Assembly (NCBI GenBank): GCA_025355125.1
Contig: JANXLP010000614.1
Span: 1 to 34,429, forward strand
Origin: Opitutaceae bacterium
GTDB taxonomy: Bacteria > Verrucomicrobiota > Verrucomicrobiia > Opitutales > Opitutaceae
Reading direction: 5' to 3'
Length of the DNA stretch: 34,429 bases
Below are positions 1 through 9,850 of the stretch, in pieces; the stretch's first letter is position 1; each line of letters begins with the position of its first letter. The notes beneath the pieces are model-generated. The model was not told the origin of the DNA. It did not search any database and worked only from the letters and a program-made list of their open reading frames with translations. The position numbers were made by a program, and so were the translations under genes.

Positions 1-3000
1 ATCGAGGCCAGAGTCGGCGGTCTCACGGCCATGGCCCTCGAGATGGAGCGTCATCGCTTCGGCACTCGTCCATTCGCGCAGCGCGAGCGCGAGCGCGGCG
101 AGGAGCAGGTCGTTGATCTGGCAACCGTAGGCACCGAGCGCACGACGGAGCAGTGTCTCGGTCTCGGCTGACGTGAGCGCGACCGCGAGAATCGCCGCGT
201 CGCCCGCGAGATTGGTTCCGCCATGGAAATCTCGCGGCAGCCGCTCGGCCCGCGCAGCCGTGAACGTGCGCCAGTGCGGGGCCTCGTCGGCGAGCGGCAG
301 CGTTTCGAGCCAGCGCGTCCAACCGGACGACGAGACGGTCGGCGGCGGCAAGGGCGCGGCATCGCGGTAAGCCGTGAGCAGATCCGCGAGCAGCACGCGC
401 CATGATACGCCGTCCACCACGAGGTGATGGATCACGATGAAGAGCCGACCCGGTTGCGCGGCACCGCCCTCGAGCCAGAGCGCGCGCACGAGCGGACCGT
501 TCGTGAGATCGAGCGCCGCTTGTTCAGCCGCACTGGCGGCCGTGATGTCCGCGGCGTTGGCGAAAGGCGCGACGCGAAAGGCACAATCGGCCGGCGAACT
601 CTCGGAGACGCGGGCCGTCCAAGCGCCGGCAGGGTCACGGGTGAAACGCGCGTGGAGCATCGGATGATGCGCGACGACCCGGCGCAACGCGCGCTCCAGC
701 GCCGACGGATCGAGCGGCTCACGCGCCGTCAACAGCACCGATTGATTCCAATGATGCGCGTCGGTCAGCTCCTGCGCAAAAAACCAGCGCTGGATCGGCG
801 TCAACGCGAGCGCACCCGTGAGATCGTCATTCGCAGCTTTGCGAGCGTCGACCGCCACCGGCGCGGCCGCCAAGGCCAGCGCGGCGACCGAAGGATGCGC
901 GAACACGAGGCGCGGGCTGATCGCAAAGCCGGCGTCACGCGCACGCGAGACGACTTGCAAGACTTGGATGGAATCTCCGCCCAGCGCGAAATAGTTGTCG
1001 TGAATCCCGACGCGCGGCAGGCGGAGCACCTCAGCCCAAATCGTGGCGAGCGCGGCTTCCGTCGTGGTGCGCGGCGCGGCGAAGGCTTCGTCGGCGACCT
1101 CCGTGAGCGCGGGCGGCGCGGGCAGTGCACGGCGATCCAGTTTGCCGTTGGGCGTGAGCGGGAGCTGCGCCAGCGGCACGAACACGGCGGGCACAAAATA
1201 TTCGGGCAGGCGCGTGCCCAACCAGGCTCGCAACTCGGTGTCGAGCGCGCGGCCCGCAGGCAGATCGGCGCCGGCGACGTAAGCGACGAGCCGTTTCACG
1301 CCGGGTTCATCTTCGCGCGCGAGCACCGCCGCAGCCGCGACGCGCGGATGTTGCTCAAGCACGGTTTTGATTTCGCCCAGCTCGATGCGGAACCCGCGGA
1401 TTTTCACCTGCTGATCGCGACGACCCAGAAACTCGATCTGACCATCGGCGCGGAAACGCGCGAGGTCTCCCGTGCGGTAGAAACGCGCGCCGGGTGTGTG
1501 GGCAAAGGGATCGGGCAGGAAGCGCTCGCCGGTGAGATCCGGACGGCCGAGATAGCCGCGCGCGACGCCGGCGCCGCCGAGAAAGATTTCGCCCACGGCA
1601 CCGGCGGGCACGGGTTGGAAATCGTCGTCGAGCAGGTAGAGCTGCGAACCGGGCAACACACGGCCGATGGTCTCGGGGCCGCCGGGCGTGCGGAGGGCGC
1701 AGGTCGAATAAGTCGTGTCCTCGGACGGGCCGTAAAGGTCGTGCAGTTTTTCAACCGTGCCGAGGGCGTAGATCTGATCGGCAAGCGTAGCGGAGAGCGG
1801 TTCGCCAGCGAGATTGACGGTGCGCACACCGGGCGGGAACGCGCGCTGCCGCACGAGCTCGGCGGCGGCGGACGGCACGGTATTGAGGAGCGTGACCTCG
1901 TCGCGCGCGGGCAACGTGGGCAGCGCGAGGGCGTTTTCGGCGATGATCACTTTGCCGCCAGCGGCGAACGTCACGAAGAGTTCAAAGATGGAAAGATCGA
2001 AGCAGACCGAGGTGGAGAACAGCACGCCGGAGAGTTGCGCGTCCGCGTAGGCGGAACGCGCCCACGCGATGAGCGCGGTGGCCTGGCGGTGCTCGATGGC
2101 GGTGGCCTTGGGCCGTCCCGTGGAGCCCGAGGTATAAATCAGGTAGGCGAGATTTTCGGGGGAAATCTGCGGGGCGACCCAAGCGGCGACGGGTTCGCCG
2201 GCGGGCGCGGGTTCGTCGGCCCAGAGCGTGGGCGCATCGACAGCAGGCAGGCGGGCGGCGAGACTGCGTTGCGTGACGAGCACGCTCACGTGCGCATCGG
2301 CGCACATGAAGGCGAGTCGATCGGCGGGATAAGTCGGATCGAGCGGCACGTAGGCGGCACCCGTTTCGAGGACGGCGAGCAGCGTAGTGACGAGCGCCGC
2401 GCCGCGATCCAAGCAGACACCGACCAGCCGTTCAGGGCCGGCGCCGAGAGCGCGCAGACGTTGTGCGGTGATGCGCACGTGGGCGGCGAGTTCGGCGTAA
2501 GTGAGACGATGCGGGCCGTCGATGAGCGCGATCGCGTGCGGCGTGCGCTCCACGCTGGCGGTGAAACCGTCGTGCAACAACCGCGGCGCGCGGGGTGGGA
2601 GCGGCGCGGCGTTGTAGGTTTCGACCACGAGCTGGCGGTCGGCGGCGTCGAGCAACGGCAGCGCTTCGTGACGCGCCTCGGGCGCGAGGGTCATCGCCGC
2701 GAGCACGCGATCATAGGCGGCGGTAAACGATTCGGCCTGCTCGCGGGTGAACTCGGCGGGATCGTAGCGCAGCTCGAGTTGCAACGTTCCGGCCGCGGAG
2801 TCGGCGCTGAACTGCGCGAAGTAGGCGAACGTGTTCTGATCGAAGTAACGCGCCCCCAGTAGTTCGAAGTCCGTGCGGGCGCGCAACGTGTCGAGCACGT
2901 GGAAATGGACGAAGTTAAACGAAGTCTCGAAGAGCGCGGCGCGGCCCCGACTTTTCTGCAACTCCGCGAGCGGAAACCGCCGGTGCGGCAACACCGCCTC

Positions 3001-6000
3001 ATCCACGCGCAGGACCGCGCGGGCGAGATCAGTCCACGCGCCGGGCGCCACGGGCAGGCGATAGGGAACAGTGTTGAGAAAAAGCCCGAGCGATTCGGCG
3101 GCGCGGCTGGTCTCCGGCCGGCCGTTAGAAATCACGCCGGTCACGACTTCCCGCGTGCCGGCAAGATGCGCGACGACTTTGGCGTGCGCGGCAAGCAGCG
3201 CGTGCTTGAGCGAGACACCGGCGCGCGCGGCAAATGCGCCCACCGCAGCCATGCGCGCGGGCGACCAGGTGAAGAAGGCGGCGTCCTGGCCGGGAGCGGC
3301 GGGCGTTGCCCGACCCAGCCGGCGCGGCAAGACCGCCGCAGGCGGATCATTGAGCGTCGCCGCCCAGAAATCACGCGTCTCGGTGGACGCGAGGGCCGCG
3401 CGCTCCAACACGACGTAATCGCGAAAGGGCGGTGGCGCGATGAGCACGGCAGGTATTGCGTGACCGGCGAGGCGATCAAGGTAGGCCGTGAAAATTTCCG
3501 CCAGCAGCGCGGATACACTCCAACCGTCAAGGATCGCGTGGTGCAGGCTGAGGGAAAATTGTAGCGTGGTCGCGGAGCGCCGGTGAACGGCGGCGCGCAA
3601 CAACGGCGCTGTGGCCCAATCGAAACCGCGCGCTTTTTCGGCGGCTGACCACGCGTCGAGTTCGGCTTCCTGGGCTACGGGTGCGAGGGTCGTGAGATCG
3701 ACGATGAGCAGCGGCGTGGGGGCGTGCGCGTGGACCCGTTGCAGCGGCTCGGACACGCCGACCGTGCGCACGGAGGTGCGCAGAATAGCGTGGCGCGCAA
3801 CGACGCCCGCGAGCACGGCGCGCAAAGCCGCCTCATCCCAACCGATGCGCAGGTGATAGGAAAAGAGATCGTGGAAAACCGGCGAACCGGGATTCAGCTC
3901 GGAGTGAAACACCATGCCCGCCTGCAAGGTCGCGAGCGGATAGGCGTCCACGACGTCCGCCGGAAGTTGCACGCGGTCGGCGGCCGTGATCAGAGAAAAA
4001 GCGTCGGCGGCGACCACGGGCGCGATGACCACGGGGATGAGGACCGGGGCGAGTTCGCGGACGGTTTGATGGCGGAAAATTTCCTGAAGTTGAAAATCCC
4101 AACCGCGTGCACGCGCGGCGGCGCGCACTTCGATGCTGCGGATGGAATCACCACCGAGCGCGAAGAAATTCTCAGTCACGCCGACGGTCGGCACGCCGAG
4201 CACTTCCGCCCAGACCGCTGCCAGCAGGCGCTCGGCATCCGTCGCGGGGGCGACGCGCTCGGCGGCGACTTCGGCGCGGTGACCGGCGAGTGTCGGGAGC
4301 GCGGCGCGATCCACTTTGCCGTTGGTGGTGAGGGGAAGTTGCGCCACGAACGTGAACGCGGCCGGCACCATGTAATCGGGGAGAAACGAGAGCAGATGAC
4401 GGCGCAATTCGGCCGCGTCGGGCTCGGCACCGGGCCCGGCCACGAGCCAGGCGGCGAGACGGGTTTCCCCGCCGAGTTCGCGCGGCGCGAGGACGGCGCA
4501 CGCGGCGATGGCGGGATGACGCCCGAGCGCGGATTCGATTTCGCCGAGCTCGATGCGGAAGCCGCGAACTTTTACCTGAAAATCGATGCGGCCGAGATAT
4601 TCGAGATCGCCGTTGGCGAGGCGCCGCGCGGAATCGCCGGAGCGATAAAGGCGGCCGCCTGCAGGCGCGAACGGGTGCGCGATGAAGCGTTCGGCGGTGA
4701 GCTCAGGGCGATTGAGATAACCACGCGCAAGGCCGGCACCGCCGACAAAAATCTCACCGGCCACCCCACGCGGCACGGGCACGAGGTGCGCGTCGAGAAG
4801 GTGCAGCGTGAGATCCGGGATGGGTTCACCGATCACGCTACCCGCGCGCGCCGCGACATCGGCGGCGGTGATTTCGCGGTAGGTCACGTGGACGGTCGTC
4901 TCCGTGATGCCATACATGTTGATGATGCGGGGCGCGCGATCACCCCGGCGGTCAAACCACGGCGCGAGCGAGGAAAGATCGAGGGCCTCGCCGCCAAACA
5001 CCACCCAGCGCAGCGCGAGGGGGCGCACCGTCGATTGCGCGGCGTCGTGTTGCACCAGAGGGCGGAACGCCGACGGCGTCTGGCTGAGCATCGTCACGCG
5101 CTCGGTCGCGAGAAGCTCGTGGAAACGGTCCACGTCACGACTGACCTCGAACGGCACGACGACGAGACGCCCGCCATAAAGCAGCGCCCCCCAGATTTCC
5201 CACACCGAGAAATCGAAGGCGAAGGAGTGAAACAGCGTCCACACATCGTCGGGGCCAAAACCGAACCAATGATCGGTCTGCGTGAAAAGGCGGACGACGT
5301 TGCGATGTGTGACAGGCACGCCCTTGGGCCGGCCGGTGGAACCGGAGGTGTAAATGACGTAGGCGACCTGCTCGGGCGACGGCGCGGGCAGAGCAACCTT
5401 CGGCGCCGCAGCGATGAGCGCCCAGTCCGCGTCGATCCGGATCACCGGCACGCTGAGCGGCGCGGGCCCGCGTTCCGCAAGCGCGGCATCGGTGAGCAAC
5501 AGCACGGCCGCGCCGTCTTCGAGCATGAAAGCCTGGCGCTCGCGAGGGTAGGTAGGATCGAGCGGGAGATAAGCGGCGCCGGCTTTCAGGATGCCGAGAA
5601 TCGCCACGAGAACGGAGGCCGAGCGCTCCATCGCGACGGCAACCAAGCGGTCGGGCCCGGCGCCTTCTGCGCGGAGAAAATACGCGAGCTGATCAGATCG
5701 CACCGCGAGTTCGGCGTAAGTCAGCGCCGTCGCGCCGTCCGTCACCGCGATACGCGCGGGATGTTGCGCGGTGGTGGAGTTAAACCATTCGACGAGCGTC
5801 CCGCGACCCGCGGGCTCGGGGCGCAGCGGCGCGGGCAACGGCCAGCTGGCGCGCTCGGCGACGGAGACGAGGGGCAGCCGTGAGAGTAAAGTGTCGGGTG
5901 CGGCGACGATGCCGGCGAGGAGCGTGAGAAAATTTTCCGCGAGCAGTGCGATCGAGGACGGCTCGAAAAGATCGGTGCTGTATTCGAACAGGCCACGCAT

Positions 6001-7287
6001 GCGACCGCCGGCGGCGTCTTCGAGCACGAGCAGGAGGTCGAACTTCGCGGCGTCCACGGGTGCGTCGATGGGGAGAAATTCGACCCCGGCGAGGCGGGCG
6101 GGCTCCGCGGGAGCGTTTTGCAAGGTGAAGCCGGCTTGAAAAACAGGATGGTGAGCGAGGTCGCGCGGCAGATTCAGCCGCTCGACGATCTGTTCAAACG
6201 GCGTCTCTTGGTGGGCAAACGCAGCCTGCGCCGCCGTGGTCACGCGGCCGAGTAAACCCCGAAACGTGGGATCGCCGGCGAGATCGGCGCGCAGCGCGAT
6301 CATGTTGACGAAGAAGCCGAGAACTTCCTCAAGCGCGACGTGCGGGCGGTTGGCGACGGGCGAGCCGACCGCGAAATCAACCTGCCCGGAATATCGACCG
6401 AGCAACGTTTGCCACGCCGCGAGCAGCACCATGAACGGCGTGGCATTTTCGGCGAGCCCGAGGCTCCGCAACGCGGCGACCAGCGGCGCAGAGAGCGTGA
6501 ACCGATGGCCTGCGCCCCGCCCGGAGAGCGCGGTGGGCCGGCGATGATCGGTAGGAAGTGTGAGCACGGGCGTGCCTGCGAGGCGCGTCCGCCAGAATTC
6601 GAGCGACTCGGCCCAAGCGGGTTTCGCGGCGCGGTCGCGTTGCCATACGGCGTAGTCGGCGTAGTGCAGCGCCGGCGCGGGCGGCAAGTTGGTATTGCCC
6701 GTGGCGAAGGCGGCGTAGAGCGCACCCAGTTCACGCACCAGCAAACCCGCCGACCAGCCGTCGAAGACCAGATGATGCACGCAGAAGAGCAGCCGGTGTT
6801 CTTCGGACGAGAGTCGCAAGAGCCGCGCCCGAAGAAGCGGCGGCGCGGCGAGGTCGAAGGGCGCCGTCAAGACCGCGTGCGTGTGAGCCGCGAGCGCGGC
6901 CGCGCGGTCAGCGGCGGATAGCTTCGCCAAATCCTCCACGACGAGCGGACCGGCTTCGGCAGGCGCCACCAGCACGCAGGCACCGCGGCCGGCGCGTTCG
7001 GGAAAGCCGCAGCGCAGGGCCTCATGTCGCGCGACCAGCGTCGCAAACGCGCGCGCGAGCGCACGCGCATCGAGCGGACCCTGCACGGCAAAGGCTTGGC
7101 CGAGATGGTAGGCGGTGTTATCGGGCTGAAGTTGCTGGACGAACCACAGGCGCTCCTGCGCAAACGACATCACCGGCGCAGCGCCGGGCGGACGCGGGCG
7201 CGGTGGCTCTCCCGCCACGGCGGGCGTGGCCGACACGCCTTTTCGGGCGAGCAGTTTTTTAAGAAGAGCTTGTTTGTCAGTGGTCAT
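1..7287 (-). CDS. Non-ribosomal peptide synthetase, truncated by the left window edge (C-A-T-C-A-T-E...)
   Basis: Frame from ATG at 7287 (MTTDKQALLKKLLARKG...) is open to position 1 (2429 codons); it is absent from the ORF track presumably because it runs off the edge. Motifs read by eye: C1 HHLVFDG; A1 AYVIYTSGSTGRPKG; T1 FFALGGDSIRS; C2 HHAILDG; A2 YLIYTSGSTGRPKA; T2 YFALGGDSIQV; terminal E-like domain LTPIQRWFFAQELTDAHHWNQS, HHLVVDGVSWR, EGHGRE. Confidence 0.95.
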   Translation of the reverse strand, partial: MTTDKQALLKKLLARKGVSATPAVAGEPPRPRPPGAAPVMSFAQERLWFVQQLQPDNTAYHLGQAFAVQGPLDARALARAFATLVARHEALRCGFPERAGRGACVLVAPAEAGPLVVEDLAKLSAADRAAALAAHTHAVLTAPFDLAAPPLLRARLLRLSSEEHRLLFCVHHLVFDGWSAGLLVRELGALYAAFATGNTNLPPAPALHYADYAVWQRDRAAKPAWAESLEFWRTRLAGTPVLTLPTDHRRPTALSGRGAGHRFTLSAPLVAALRSLGLAENATPFMVLLAAWQTLLGRYSGQVDFAVGSPVANRPHVALEEVLGFFVNMIALRADLAGDPTFRGLLGRVTTAAQAAFAHQETPFEQIVERLNLPRDLAHHPVFQAGFTLQNAPAEPARLAGVEFLPIDAPVDAAKFDLLLVLEDAAGGRMRGLFEYSTDLFEPSSIALLAENFLTLLAGIVAAPDTLLSRLPLVSVAERASWPLPAPLRPEPAGRGTLVEWFNSTTAQHPARIAVTDGATALTYAELAVRSDQLAYFLRAEGAGPDRLVAVAMERSASVLVAILGILKAGAAYLPLDPTYPRERQAFMLEDGAAVLLLTDAALAERGPAPLSVPVIRIDADWALIAAAPKVALPAPSPEQVAYVIYTSGSTGRPKGVPVTHRNVVRLFTQTDHWFGFGPDDVWTLFHSFAFDFSVWEIWGALLYGGRLVVVPFEVSRDVDRFHELLATERVTMLSQTPSAFRPLVQHDAAQSTVRPLALRWVVFGGEALDLSSLAPWFDRRGDRAPRIINMYGITETTVHVTYREITAADVAARAGSVIGEPIPDLTLHLLDAHLVPVPRGVAGEIFVGGAGLARGYLNRPELTAERFIAHPFAPAGGRLYRSGDSARRLANGDLEYLGRIDFQVKVRGFRIELGEIESALGRHPAIAACAVLAPRELGGETRLAAWLVAGPGAEPDAAELRRHLLSFLPDYMVPAAFTFVAQLPLTTNGKVDRAALPTLAGHRAEVAAERVAPATDAERLLAAVWAEVLGVPTVGVTENFFALGGDSIRSIEVRAAARARGWDFQLQEIFRHQTVRELAPVLIPVVIAPVVAADAFSLITAADRVQLPADVVDAYPLATLQAGMVFHSELNPGSPVFHDLFSYHLRIGWDEAALRAVLAGVVARHAILRTSVRTVGVSEPLQRVHAHAPTPLLIVDLTTLAPVAQEAELDAWSAAEKARGFDWATAPLLRAAVHRRSATTLQFSLSLHHAILDGWSVSALLAEIFTAYLDRLAGHAIPAVLIAPPPFRDYVVLERAALASTETRDFWAATLNDPPAAVLPRRLGRATPAAPGQDAAFFTWSPARMAAVGAFAARAGVSLKHALLAAHAKVVAHLAGTREVVTGVISNGRPETSRAAESLGLFLNTVPYRLPVAPGAWTDLARAVLRVDEAVLPHRRFPLAELQKSRGRAALFETSFNFVHFHVLDTLRARTDFELLGARYFDQNTFAYFAQFSADSAAGTLQLELRYDPAEFTREQAESFTAAYDRVLAAMTLAPEARHEALPLLDAADRQLVVETYNAAPLPPRAPRLLHDGFTASVERTPHAIALIDGPHRLTYAELAAHVRITAQRLRALGAGPERLVGVCLDRGAALVTTLLAVLETGAAYVPLDPTYPADRLAFMCADAHVSVLVTQRSLAARLPAVDAPTLWADEPAPAGEPVAAWVAPQISPENLAYLIYTSGSTGRPKATAIEHRQATALIAWARSAYADAQLSGVLFSTSVCFDLSIFELFVTFAAGGKVIIAENALALPTLPARDEVTLLNTVPSAAAELVRQRAFPPGVRTVNLAGEPLSATLADQIYALGTVEKLHDLYGPSEDTTYSTCALRTPGGPETIGRVLPGSQLYLLDDDFQPVPAGAVGEIFLGGAGVARGYLGRPDLTGERFLPDPFAHTPGARFYRTGDLARFRADGQIEFLGRRDQQVKIRGFRIELGEIKTVLEQHPRVAAAAVLAREDEPGVKRLVAYVAGADLPAGRALDTELRAWLGTRLPEYFVPAVFVPLAQLPLTPNGKLDRRALPAPPALTEVADEAFAAPRTTTEAALATIWAEVLRLPRVGIHDNYFALGGDSIQVLQVVSRARDAGFAISPRLVFAHPSVAALALAAAPVAVDARKAANDDLTGALALTPIQRWFFAQELTDAHHWNQSVLLTAREPLDPSALERALRRVVAHHPMLHARFTRDPAGAWTARVSESSPADCAFRVAPFANAADITAASAAEQAALDLTNGPLVRALWLEGGAAQPGRLFIVIHHLVVDGVSWRVLLADLLTAYRDAAPLPPPTVSSSGWTRWLETLPLADEAPHWRTFTAARAERLPRDFHGGTNLAGDAAILAVALTSAETETLLRRALGAYGCQINDLLLAALALALREWTSAEAMTLHLEGHGRETADSGLD

Positions 7288-7384
7288 GCCGGCCGGGCAG
7301 GAAAAGCGAACGCTGGTCGGGCGACCCACCCACCGCGCGGATCATGAAAGTGAACGGTGCGGCGGCTGAAGCCGCTGGGGCGCG

Positions 7385-8182
7385 TCACGCCACGAGCGCT
7401 CCATCCGCGTAGGAGAGCGGACGGCTGTCGCGGCTGACGAGAAACTCCGGGCGGGGCTCGCCGGGCGGCACCGGGACATTTGCCACGCTGTTGTAGGTTA
7501 CGATCATCATGGTGCGGTCCCACGGGGAGAGGTTGGGTGCGGAGCCGTGGGCGAGGTTGGGATGGAAAATCATCACGCTGCCGCGCGGGCCTTTCGGGGC
7601 GACGATGCCGCCCTCCTTCACGAGACCGGCGATGGTTTCGCGGTCGAGGGAGTATTTAAGGTCGGCGCTCACGTTATCTTGCCAGCCGCCGCGACCGCGG
7701 GCGGCCTCGACATCGATCATACCGTGGCGGTGCGAGCGCGGGATGCACATGAGGGGACCGTTGAACTCGGTGACCTCGTCCAAATAGACCATGATGTTAA
7801 CGCAGCGCGGTTCGACCATGCCGTCGCCCTTTTGCCAAAAGATGTAGTCTTGGTGCCACTTCCAGACGTCGCCGCCGAAGGCCGCCTTGAAGTTGATCTT
7901 AAACTGATAGACGTAGGTCGGACCACCGACGAGCTGCTCGGCGGGACGGAGCAGGCGCGGCAGGCGCGTGAGCTTCGACATCACCGGGCTGGTGAGATGG
8001 CAGCCGTGGAGGGCGCGCACGGTGCGGCCGTCTTTTTCCATGACCCGGCTGGGGTGATCGATCACCGCCAAAGCTTCCGTGGCGGTTTGGAGCGCAGCAA
8101 TCTCCGCATCGTTAAAAACGCTTGGGAAAAAAAGCAGGCCGTCTTCTTCGTAACGCGCCATCTGTTCGGAAGTGAGCTCCAT
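7385..8182 (-). CDS. Phytanoyl-CoA dioxygenase (PhyH) family / EctD-like Fe(II)/2OG oxygenase
   Basis: MELTSEQMARYEEDGLLFFPSVF...; WHQDYIFW (HxD) with distal His in FHPNLAHGSAPN; FNGPLMCIPRSHR. ORF track starts further upstream; ATG at 8182 chosen. Confidence 0.88.
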   Translation of the reverse strand: MELTSEQMARYEEDGLLFFPSVFNDAEIAALQTATEALAVIDHPSRVMEKDGRTVRALHGCHLTSPVMSKLTRLPRLLRPAEQLVGGPTYVYQFKINFKAAFGGDVWKWHQDYIFWQKGDGMVEPRCVNIMVYLDEVTEFNGPLMCIPRSHRHGMIDVEAARGRGGWQDNVSADLKYSLDRETIAGLVKEGGIVAPKGPRGSVMIFHPNLAHGSAPNLSPWDRTMMIVTYNSVANVPVPPGEPRPEFLVSRDSRPLSYADGALVA

Positions 8183-8391
8183 AATGAAAAAAGTTACCCG
8201 ACCGTTGGGCGCGGACGGAACCACTTCAAGCCTCGGGAGGTTATATTTTATAAAATTTCCATTCCGCCGGCAATGAGCGCAAAACCCGCGTGGCGCGACG
8301 GACTGAAATCCGCGCGCGCTCCACAGATGACGCACACCGCCGATTTTCCATTGGCCTCGCCGCCGGCCGGCGCTTACTCCCGTGCTTCCAC

Positions 8392-9840
8392 GTGAATCCT
8401 TCCACCGACTCCGCCGCCGACTCTGCCATCCTCAACGTCCTCGCCGACCGTTACGCCTCCTCGGCGATGAAGGCCATCTGGTCGCAGCACGGGCGCGTCG
8501 CCCTCGAGCGCGATTTCTGGATCGCCGTCATGAAGGCCCAGCGTGATCTCGGCGTGGCGATCCCCTCCGAAGCGATCAAGGACTACGAGCGCGTGAAGGG
8601 GCAGATCGACCTCGCCGCCATCGCCAAGCGCGAGCGCGTCACCCGCCACGACGTGAAGGCGCGCATCGAGGAGTTCTCCGATCTCGCCAAGCGCCAGTTC
8701 ATCCACCTCGGCCTCACCAGCCGCGACCTCACGGAAAACGTCGAGCAACTCCAGATTTTCAACGCGCTCAAGGTCGTCCACTTCAAAGCCGCCGCCGCCC
8801 TCCTCGCCCTCGCTCGCCAGGCCGACGCGCACCGCGACCTCATGCTCACCGGCCGCACGCACAACGTGCCCGCGCAACCGACCACCCTCGGCAAGCGCCT
8901 CGCGATGTTCGGCCAGGAATTACTCTGCGCCTTCACGCGCATCGAGGAACTCATCGCCCGCTACCCCGTGCGCGGCCTCAAGGGCGCCGTCGGCACGCAG
9001 CTCGACCAGCTCACCCTCCTCGGCGGCGACGCCGCCAAGGTCGCGAGTCTCGAGGCCCGCGTCATTAAGCACCTCGGCTTCCGCGCCTCGCTCGACTCCG
9101 TCGGCCAGGTCTATCCGCGCAGCCTCGATTTCGAGGTCGTCACCGCGCTGCACCAGCTCGGTGCCGCCGCCGCGAGTTTCGCCACCACGCTCCGCCTCAT
9201 GGCCGGTGCCGGCCTGCTCACCGAGGGCTTCCAGGACGGTCAGGTCGGTTCCTCCGCGATGCCGCATAAAGTCAACGCCCGCAACTGCGAGCGTATCTGC
9301 GGCTTCTCCACAATTCTCTCGGGCTACGTCACCATGACGGGCGCGCTCGCCGGCCACCAGTGGAACGAGGGCGACGTCTCCTGCTCCGTCGTGCGCCGCA
9401 TCGCGTTGCCCGACGCTTTCTATGCGATCGACGGCCTCCTCGAAACCTACCTCACCGTGCTCCGCCAGATGGAGGTTTTCCCCGCCGCCATCGCCGCCGA
9501 AAACGAGCGCAACCTGCCCTTCCTCTCGACGACCACGATCATGATGGAAGCCGTGAAACGCGGCGCCGGTCGCGAGACCGCCCACGAAGCCATCAAGGAG
9601 CACGCCCTCGCCGCCGCCAAGGCACTGCGCTCCGGCAACGGCGACGCCGATCTCCTCGGCCGCCTCGCCGGCGACAAGCGCATCGGCCTGAACAAAAAAG
9701 CCCTTCAAGCGATCCTCGCCGAGAGCGCCCGCTTCGTCGGCGCCGCACCGCATCAAGTCGATGCCTTCGTCGCCGAGGTGAAACCGCTCGCAAAACGCCA
9801 CAAGGGCGCCGCCGAGTATCAGCCGGCGCGGTTGCTTTGA
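8392..9840 (+). CDS. purB: Adenylosuccinate lyase
   Basis: Fumarase/aspartase superfamily signature GSSAMPHKVNARNCERI; LADRYASSAMKAIWSQHG N-terminus. Start uncertain (GTG at 8392 favoured; ORF extends to 8290). Confidence 0.92.
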   Translation: MNPSTDSAADSAILNVLADRYASSAMKAIWSQHGRVALERDFWIAVMKAQRDLGVAIPSEAIKDYERVKGQIDLAAIAKRERVTRHDVKARIEEFSDLAKRQFIHLGLTSRDLTENVEQLQIFNALKVVHFKAAAALLALARQADAHRDLMLTGRTHNVPAQPTTLGKRLAMFGQELLCAFTRIEELIARYPVRGLKGAVGTQLDQLTLLGGDAAKVASLEARVIKHLGFRASLDSVGQVYPRSLDFEVVTALHQLGAAAASFATTLRLMAGAGLLTEGFQDGQVGSSAMPHKVNARNCERICGFSTILSGYVTMTGALAGHQWNEGDVSCSVVRRIALPDAFYAIDGLLETYLTVLRQMEVFPAAIAAENERNLPFLSTTTIMMEAVKRGAGRETAHEAIKEHALAAAKALRSGNGDADLLGRLAGDKRIGLNKKALQAILAESARFVGAAPHQVDAFVAEVKPLAKRHKGAAEYQPARLL

Positions 9841-9850
9841 ATTTTCACCT

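Noticed and set aside
424-2862. 812-aa plus-strand ORF
   Set aside because: Antisense to the NRPS coding frame; Arg/Gly/Glu-rich translation with no recognisable motif, as expected for opposite-strand frames in high-GC DNA.
3724-5883. 719-aa plus-strand ORF
   Set aside because: Also antisense to NRPS modules whose motifs are clear on the minus strand.
7361-7374. GCGGCT-GA-AGCCGC hairpin between the dioxygenase and the NRPS
   Set aside because: Lacks GTAG and a T-tract; loop too short for a confident stem-loop call, and such short GC palindromes are common in this composition.
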